A stretch of 64,000 bases of DNA from Nyssa sinensis (taxonomy: Eukaryota > Streptophyta > Magnoliopsida > Cornales > Nyssaceae), in contig CM018041.1 of NCBI GenBank assembly GCA_008638375.1, forward strand, positions 5,819,501 through 5,883,500, read 5' to 3'. Positions 57,861 to 64,000 of this stretch are shown piece after piece. Under the pieces are notes generated by a model that searched no databases, was not told where the DNA came from, and worked only from the letters and a program-made list of their open reading frames with translations. Numbering within the stretch: position 1 is the stretch's first letter; each line of letters starts with the position of its first letter. Position numbers and translations under genes: made by a program.

Positions 57861-59000
57861 AACATCTCCTCCTATCGGCTCAGAGATTCTTAGTTTTATG
57901 TAAGGGATGAGTCCTCCCTCCACTCCAAGACATGAGGGAGGCATGCCAAGGCAAGCCTTGGGTTGCATGGCTTAAAAACTCAAAGGTTCCATCGAAATTG
58001 ACTAAGTTGGTGCTAGCTAGAATGGGGATGGTTCAGGGGGTTGATTCTATGGCTGGACTTGTGGGCTTGGTTGACTATGAAGGACCCATTGATGCTCGTA
58101 GATTGACTAATGTTGCTAGTAGTGTGGGCATGAGATGGGTGCAATTTCAGCATGCAAGTGACTAGGTTAGGCAGAGTTGGCCAAGGCATGGGTGCAATCC
58201 TTGGGCAAGTCTACGTGCACAAGAGATAATTCAACTGGTGGGCTTAGATAAAGTTGAGCTAAGAAAACGTGGCTATAGGATGTTGCTCAGACATGTGGCG
58301 ATAGTTAAGGATGCTATGACTAGGAGATCCTCTAAGAATGTGGGAATTGTTTAGTGGCTTGAGATTTGGTTGAGTGAGGCAATTGTGTTGGCTAACATAA
58401 ACTCTGTGTAATGCATGACTCATCACATGAAAATTGATGGGATTAACTGCCATGTCTTTAGTGGCTAATGTGGTGGAAACACATGATGCATAAATGTTGT
58501 GATCATAGGCAAATTTGGCAAATTGTGGTTACAGCTGAGGGAGGCAACTACAAGGACATGTGGTAATGGATGGAACAAGGTAAGTGCCTTGCGTAACTGT
58601 TGCGCACATATGACAACAAAGTAGAAAGTCTTGGAGACTGCTGGGACACATATAACAGCATCACAAGGGAGTTGCATATCTGCTGAGTCAAGTGGCCCCA
58701 CTGGAGACAGGAAAAATGTCACAGCGTAGCCTGGGGAGTCTTGTATTTGTAACTATTGTAATATGTACATTATAAATGAATGTATGTAATGCTAGTGTTT
58801 GACGAAGGCTAAGACACAGAGAGTGTGATTGGCTGTGGGTTTAGCCAGTGTGAGTTTGAAAGATAGTGTTAAGTGCTTTGTAGACTTATGGCCAAAGTGT
58901 TCCTTTATATTCAAAAGAGTGTTGAATAAAAGCCCTTGTACTTGTACGCGCCTTTTAATTGTGTGAGACTAGTTTCAGAGGCAACACTATCACGGGTTAA
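57860..59000. repeat. Unidentified less AT-rich stretch, possible retroelement remnant
   Basis: About 1.1 kb clearly richer in G and C than its surroundings. Short broken frames occur (for example 57932-58165, VAWLKNSKVPSKLTKLVLAR) with no family I recognise. The right end has an LTR-like look: AATAAAAGCCC near 58924 and GTACTTGTACGCGCC after it. No primer-binding site or paired LTR was found. Confidence 0.35.
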
Positions 59001-59654
59001 TCTCAGTTTTTCAAGTAATAAAAACTACATGACAATTCAAGATTATTAAAAGGCCTAATAAGGCACGCTGATGGCCCATTAAGTGAAAATTTTTGGTCTA
59101 TGAACTCAGAATAATGTTCCAAACCTAAATCTTAAAAAACTTTGACAAGATTTACAAAATAAAATTAATTGACCGAATCATTTTTAGGCCAAAAAATGTG
59201 GTTTCTCATATTTAAATTGGAGTTAAGTATTAAATAAAATATGAAAGCATTATATGTATGATATATGTCAGATTATACTTAAGACATGTACTCAAATAAG
59301 AAAATATTTCTCATATTTAAGTTGGAGTTAAGTATTAAATACTTAAATTCCGATTGCAAATTGGATCAAGTAATAAAACCAATCTACAATTACTTCTCAT
59401 TTTTAAACTTAATTTACAAAAACCTCCACTCGTTGGGAACCCTATACCCAAACCCAATCCCAATCCCTCTCTTAACTTTCAAGTTAATTCCAAGAATTTC
59501 TTATAGTAATTACAAATCATTTAAATATATATATATAAAGTAAGGAATTGTATAAGTGAGAAGGGTATTTGGGTCAATTTGAGAAAAAAGTTTTATTCCA
59601 GAGAAATTACGGTGTAACAAAAAAATTGAATTTAGGGGAGAGTGGGTATGCTAA

Positions 59655-59741
59655 ATTTTAGTGCGGGTAGCTTTAACCAGCCATGCCACCGTGTACACGC
59701 GGCAACGTAAGCTCGCATACCAAACAGCAACCCCTTAGATT

Positions 59742-59773
<32 letters not shown>

Positions 59774-59896
59774 GGGGGGGGGGGGGGGATAAAACTATTT
59801 TAGTGCGGGTAGCTTTAACCAGCCATGCCACCGTGTACACGCGGCAACGTAAGCTTGCATACCAAACAGCAACCCCTTAGATCTGATTTGTGTGTG

Positions 59897-59930
<34 letters not shown>

Positions 59931-59946
59931 AGGGGGGGATAAAACT
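59655..59946. repeat. 142-bp tandem duplication with TG and poly-G runs
   Basis: Two copies start with TTTTAGTGCGGGTAGC and share TAACCAGCCATGCCACCG and AAACAGCAACCCCTTAGAT. In copy 1 TG repeats lead into a run of about 17 G; in copy 2 the run is seven. GATAAAACT follows both. Confidence 0.93.
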
Positions 59947-61236
59947 TTGTGTATCTATATATATATATATATATATCTGATTTGTGTATGCGGCGTAATA
60001 ATTGCCTATGGTTGGAGATCATGCATTTTGGCAGAAAGATCTCTCCTTTTGCTCGTGATGTAATGGGGAGATAATACTTTGAACTCTACATTCTGATAAT
60101 TGCTAGTTTAGAACAAATCCAATACCGCAAGAAAAAGATATGCTATTGACACGCACACACTTACACATTCTTCTTGATCTTTTTTTTTTTTGGTTTTTGG
60201 TATACGTCGGCGAGGACGGAAATTTTAGATGTGTATGTGTACAGTATAAAACTCAAATTTTAATTTATTATATAAAAATAAAAATTTAATCGTCTAGTCT
60301 TAATGTATTTTATTTTTTATCATGTGACACGTAATAATGTTTAACCATGTGTGTACGTGCAAAAGATTAAATTATTGAATTTTATTAACCAAACTATTTA
60401 AATTTATGTAAATTTTGTGAAAAGGTCCTTTTATTGTTTAAATTTCAATATTTTATAAAACTTATATGAATATTCATATCTAAGCGTGGTATCAGTGATG
60501 AAACATTTCAATTTTTCCTGAATGTGTGCAAAAATTTAAATTATTAATAAATTTTAAGTTGCATCGATTGAGACAAAAGATAATGTAAAATTTGCAAAAA
60601 ATAGGAATAATTAATCTTTCTCACCACTCACTGCCAACAATATAGGAGATTTTAATTGAACCAACATGATTTTTTAACAAATTATTTATCTTCACATAAT
60701 TTCTTACTTATTTTTTAAATTTACGTTCTTTAGGAAAAAAGGTGACTCTTAAAAATTTATTCATAACTTTAGAGAGAGATGTTATTTTGTTGAATAAATT
60801 TTTAATTTTAAATAATGAAAAATTCCTTATTAATTAAGATTAATTTAAGCTAAAACATGTCTTTTGAAGGTGACACCTTTGAACAATTTTTTTTGGATTT
60901 TAAATCATCTTTTAAAGAAGCATTTTTGATAAATACTTGAGTTTGAAAAATAAATATAAAAACACATGAGACCCAAAAACCTTGATTTAGAAATACATGC
61001 TTACAAAACCAAAATTCCATATTCTAGAATGGTCAGGCACAAGGAAAGCCCTTCCCAACCCCCACCCCCACAAATAGGGCGGATTAAATTGCAATCGCTA
61101 ATTACTTAACTGGGCAACGGACAGCTTGGATTAGCTTCAAGAACCAAATATAGCAAATCTAGAACTACACAACAATCATAGAGGACCTAAACACAATCTT
61201 GGGCACATTTTGTTCTTCACCTACTCAGAACCGTCC

Positions 61237-61240
<4 letters not shown>

Positions 61241-61276
<36 letters not shown>
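61241..61276. repeat. TA microsatellite
   Basis: About 18 uninterrupted TA units. Confidence 0.95.
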
Positions 61277-61277
<1 letters not shown>

Positions 61278-61863
61278 CTCTATATATGGACCACATTCAC
61301 AAACATTATTGAGCCTACGTTTGAAAACAAATTGACCTTCCATAGTGCGTTCTGACTGTTTTGATAAACATCGTTCAAAAGTTCACTAAGAAATAAACCT
61401 TTCTGGTTTTTTTTTTTTTATAAATATTTTCTACATATATAAAATTATCCATGTAGACCCCATCTCAATATATTTTCACTCGTCACACAGACAGATATAT
61501 TAAAAAGCTCTGTTTTTTATATGTTTTGTTCTGGGAAACAATGGGAAGAGAGGGAGAGAGAAAAAGGAAGTGAGAAGAACAAAAGAGCCTATCTATAAAA
61601 GATTCTGATTTCCTTTAATCAACAGGTTACAAACGTTTTTCTCTGTTCTTTTACAAGGAAAATCAATATTTCTTCAAAGTTTCCAAAATTCTAAAAAATT
61701 AGACAGAGATAAAAACAACTACAAAAACATAACCATTATTTAAGTCCCAAAAGCCGTAGATAACATGTTAACATGCAAAGAACTCATCTACAACATACGT
61801 GACCAAATAAAGCAAAATTTCACCAATTACTAGGAGTAACAAAATAATGTTACCCTTAAAAAA

Positions 61864-62015
61864 TAATTACAAGATCTGGTACCTCTTCATTTCAAATGAA
61901 ATCGAAAGTGTCCATTTGTAAGAGAATGTGGACTATTATCTATAAATTCTGCACTCTCTCATAAATGGACACTCTCCATTTCATTTGAAATGGAAAGAAT
62001 CCAAACTTGTAATTA
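61864..62015. mobile_element. Hairpin MITE, 152 bp
   Basis: The ends TAATTACAAG and CTTGTAATTA are perfect inverted repeats. The arms continue with TTCATTTCAAATGAAAT on the left and ATTTCATTTGAAATGGAA on the right, then AAAGTGTCCATTT and AAATGGACACTCT. Nearly the whole element folds into one stem. Confidence 0.8.
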
Positions 62016-62440
62016 CCAGCAGGTTCAGTGCTTAAAAATGAAAAAGGCACTAAATAGAATTAAACTGGCATCATTCTCTACTTAATGACTACACGTTACC
62101 ACTAAGCCAAGACAACTATGATAATTTAATTTTAACATCATAATTGTTTTAACCTAATAACAACTTATAAAAAATCATATAAGGAATGATTTGAAATTAA
62201 TTATATCAAATAACCTTGATAGACAAAAATAAAAGTGTAAGTACTCACTAGTACCAAACATCCTAACTATGAGCTCCAAAAAATCACTCAACATTGCAAG
62301 CCACATTAAGGAAACCAGAGAGCTTCTTTAGGTTATTGGATAGAATTGAACACCCCTCATCTGCTTCATAATAACCACAAATTACCACTAGGTCAAAACA
62401 AATGTAATGACTTGAGGTGACAAATACTACTTTCCAGGGA

Positions 62441-62555
62441 AATGTTTTAATGCTCACCTGATTGTGCCCACCCTCTCACATGAAGTGAAACCCACAATCC
62501 AGTGGATCCCACCCCATGTGAGAGGTGGGCACAAACAAGTGGGAATTAAAACATT
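62441..62555. mobile_element. Hairpin MITE, 115 bp
   Basis: AATGTTTTAATGCTCACCTG and TTGTGCCCACCCTCTCACAT on the left pair with ATGTGAGAGGTGGGCACAA and GTGGGAATTAAAACATT on the right. It is a different family from the hairpin 430 bases to the left. No sure target duplication. Confidence 0.75.
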
Positions 62556-63342
62556 GCTCCAACTTTCCTACACCATAAGTATCTTGACCTTTGTAGAGTA
62601 ATATAAAGCAAATGATGTAAATTCAATTTTATCAAATAATCTAGTAGAAAGTTTTAGAACATATGTAATGCATAATCTAGTAATTTTTAATGCCATTCCA
62701 AAACCTCTTTCAAAAATGAGCTAATAATTTGTAACTTAAACCCTAAAAAGTTAGTAAATCTAGATGCTAGGTAAGGTGCCTTTAAGCACAAAACCCTTAA
62801 TCCAACTCAACATAGCTATTTTAACTTTGTTGTAACTTACAAGAATTGTAAAATGAATGATCCTGGTTCAATTAAAGTAACAATTGATGTCCGGCAATAA
62901 TTAAGTAGCTCCTAAAGAAACAAATTATACCAAAGAATACCTAAATCAGTACCATAACACAAACCAGCAACAGTAAGATGTGGATACAGATTGTTCATAC
63001 CAAACACACTCGCAACAAAGCCTAATAAACAAAATGAAAGTTTGCAGAATCCATGTGTGCAAGCAACATTGAAGTGGAAATGGCAATCAAATTCATTGTG
63101 GCAAATTCCCAAAAAAAAGATCTTAAATATTTGTAACAATGTAGTTAAAGGCCAAAACTCCTTTAAGGAGTTGAAGTACTACATTGCCCAAAAGTACAGC
63201 CAAAAACACACACTAGACTGAGTGAAAAAGACATTGCCTTGTTAAAATAATTTAAAATATATATTAGAAATAAAGAAGTAAAAAACTGGTCATATAATAA
63301 TTCTCATTTAATACTAAAATGTTTAATCTAAAGGACATGATA

Positions 63343-63470
63343 TTACTTATTTAAAATTTAACCAATGAGCCATTCTAAGCTTTTTCTTCCCTTTTTGTTA
63401 CTTATTTATTTAAAATTTAAGCAATAAGCCATTCTAAGGTTTTTCTTCCCTTTTTGTTACTTATATATTG
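63343..63470. repeat. Two-copy tandem repeat, about 63-bp period
   Basis: TTACTTATTTAAAATTTAA(C/G)CAAT followed by AGCCATTCTAAG and TTTTTCTTCCCTTTTTGTTA occurs twice in a row. Confidence 0.88.
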
Positions 63471-64000
63471 GGACCTGTAGTCCTAAAAAAACAATATAAA
63501 CAAGAAAATTTAAGTAAAATAAGTTTCAATTAATGAGATTCTCACTTCAACACCTTTCTCCTTAGGTGGGGGGCAATAGTCACCTTGAGTTTCTCACCTC
63601 GCCTAATGGCTGATAACACTGATTTGTACAACCCTATGCAACCCACATCTTCAAAATTTGAACTCCAAATACCATTACATTTACCCATCCAAATAAGTCA
63701 AAGTACAATTTGACTTTTCACTTTGGAAATGTCTCTAAATACAATTGCATTTGAAGCTAAAATTTTGATTTAAAGTCACATTAAGTTTTGCACAAACGAG
63801 CACACGAACACTTTCCAGACAAGTGTTGAACATGCAAAAAAAAGTGTCTTAACCTTTTTTTTTTTTTTGAATTTCAGACACGTTATGAATACAAATTGGG
63901 CAGATTTTCTTTTTTGTTAGTACACATTTTGGATACTTTTTTTTTTTGTTTTTGATTTTTTTCTGTCCTTTGTTCCTTTTCTACTCTTTTTTTTGTTGCT

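Larger units (their letters stand above)
59947..64000. other. Intergenic region to the end of the window
   Basis: No gene was recognised in 4 kb. It contains a TA microsatellite (61241-61276), two hairpin MITEs (61864-62015 and 62441-62555), a tandem duplication (63343-63470) and poly-T stretches near 63857 and 63938. Confidence 0.55.

Noticed and set aside
1..64000. CRISPR arrays, operons, riboswitches, bacterial terminators
   Set aside because: None seen, and not expected in a plant nuclear window; the regular short repeats are microsatellites and tandem duplications.

Overview
This window looks like nuclear DNA from a flowering plant, probably a woody eudicot. It is very AT-rich, its genes are split by GT-AG introns, the intergenic space is full of dinucleotide microsatellites and small transposons, and every recognisable gene is from a plant family. 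Exon limits below come from reading splice sites and checking that codon phases join. Family names rest on recalled protein motifs, not on a search.

Layout. (1) 1-2578, plus strand: the 3' five exons of a Yellow Stripe-Like (OPT family) metal-nicotianamine transporter whose 5' end lies outside the window. (2) 4960-18305, minus strand: a 14-exon TPR protein gene resembling HLB1. Its introns hold two TRIM-like mini-retrotransposons, a SINE, a hAT MITE, an LTR-element remnant and a 14-bp minisatellite. (3) 18.7-19.6 kb: a hAT MITE with a perfect 8-bp target duplication, next to or inside a foldback repeat. (4) 20214-22264, minus: a three-exon 2-oxoglutarate/Fe(II) dioxygenase with a frameshift in exon 1. 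(5) 22492-23023: an inverted-repeat element with a 9-bp target duplication whose interior is a piece of a plant pararetrovirus reverse transcriptase. (6) 23-30.6 kb: gene-poor, with several foldback repeats. (7) 30634-33251, minus: a four-exon PPME1-like pectin methylesterase with a 1-bp frameshift in exon 3. (8) 38677-39183, minus: a second pectinesterase copy with only exons 3 and 4. (9) 41212-42684, plus: a GPI-type blue copper phytocyanin. (10) 44060-50727, plus: a MAGO NASHI exon-junction-complex gene with a 5.4-kb second intron and two apparent frame breaks in exon 1. (11) 52259-54449, plus: a probably plastid methionine sulfoxide reductase A. (12) 56774-57277, minus: a secreted glycine-rich protein. 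(13) 57.3-64 kb: an unidentified less AT-rich stretch, a G-rich tandem duplication and two hairpin MITEs.

The genes are ordinary unrelated plant neighbours and do not form a pathway. The interest lies in the mobile DNA: many small elements are bounded by readable target duplications, one foldback element carries viral sequence, and several introns have short tandem duplications at or near splice acceptors. Single-base frame breaks occur in three otherwise well-preserved genes, so consensus errors in the assembly should be considered before any is called a pseudogene.
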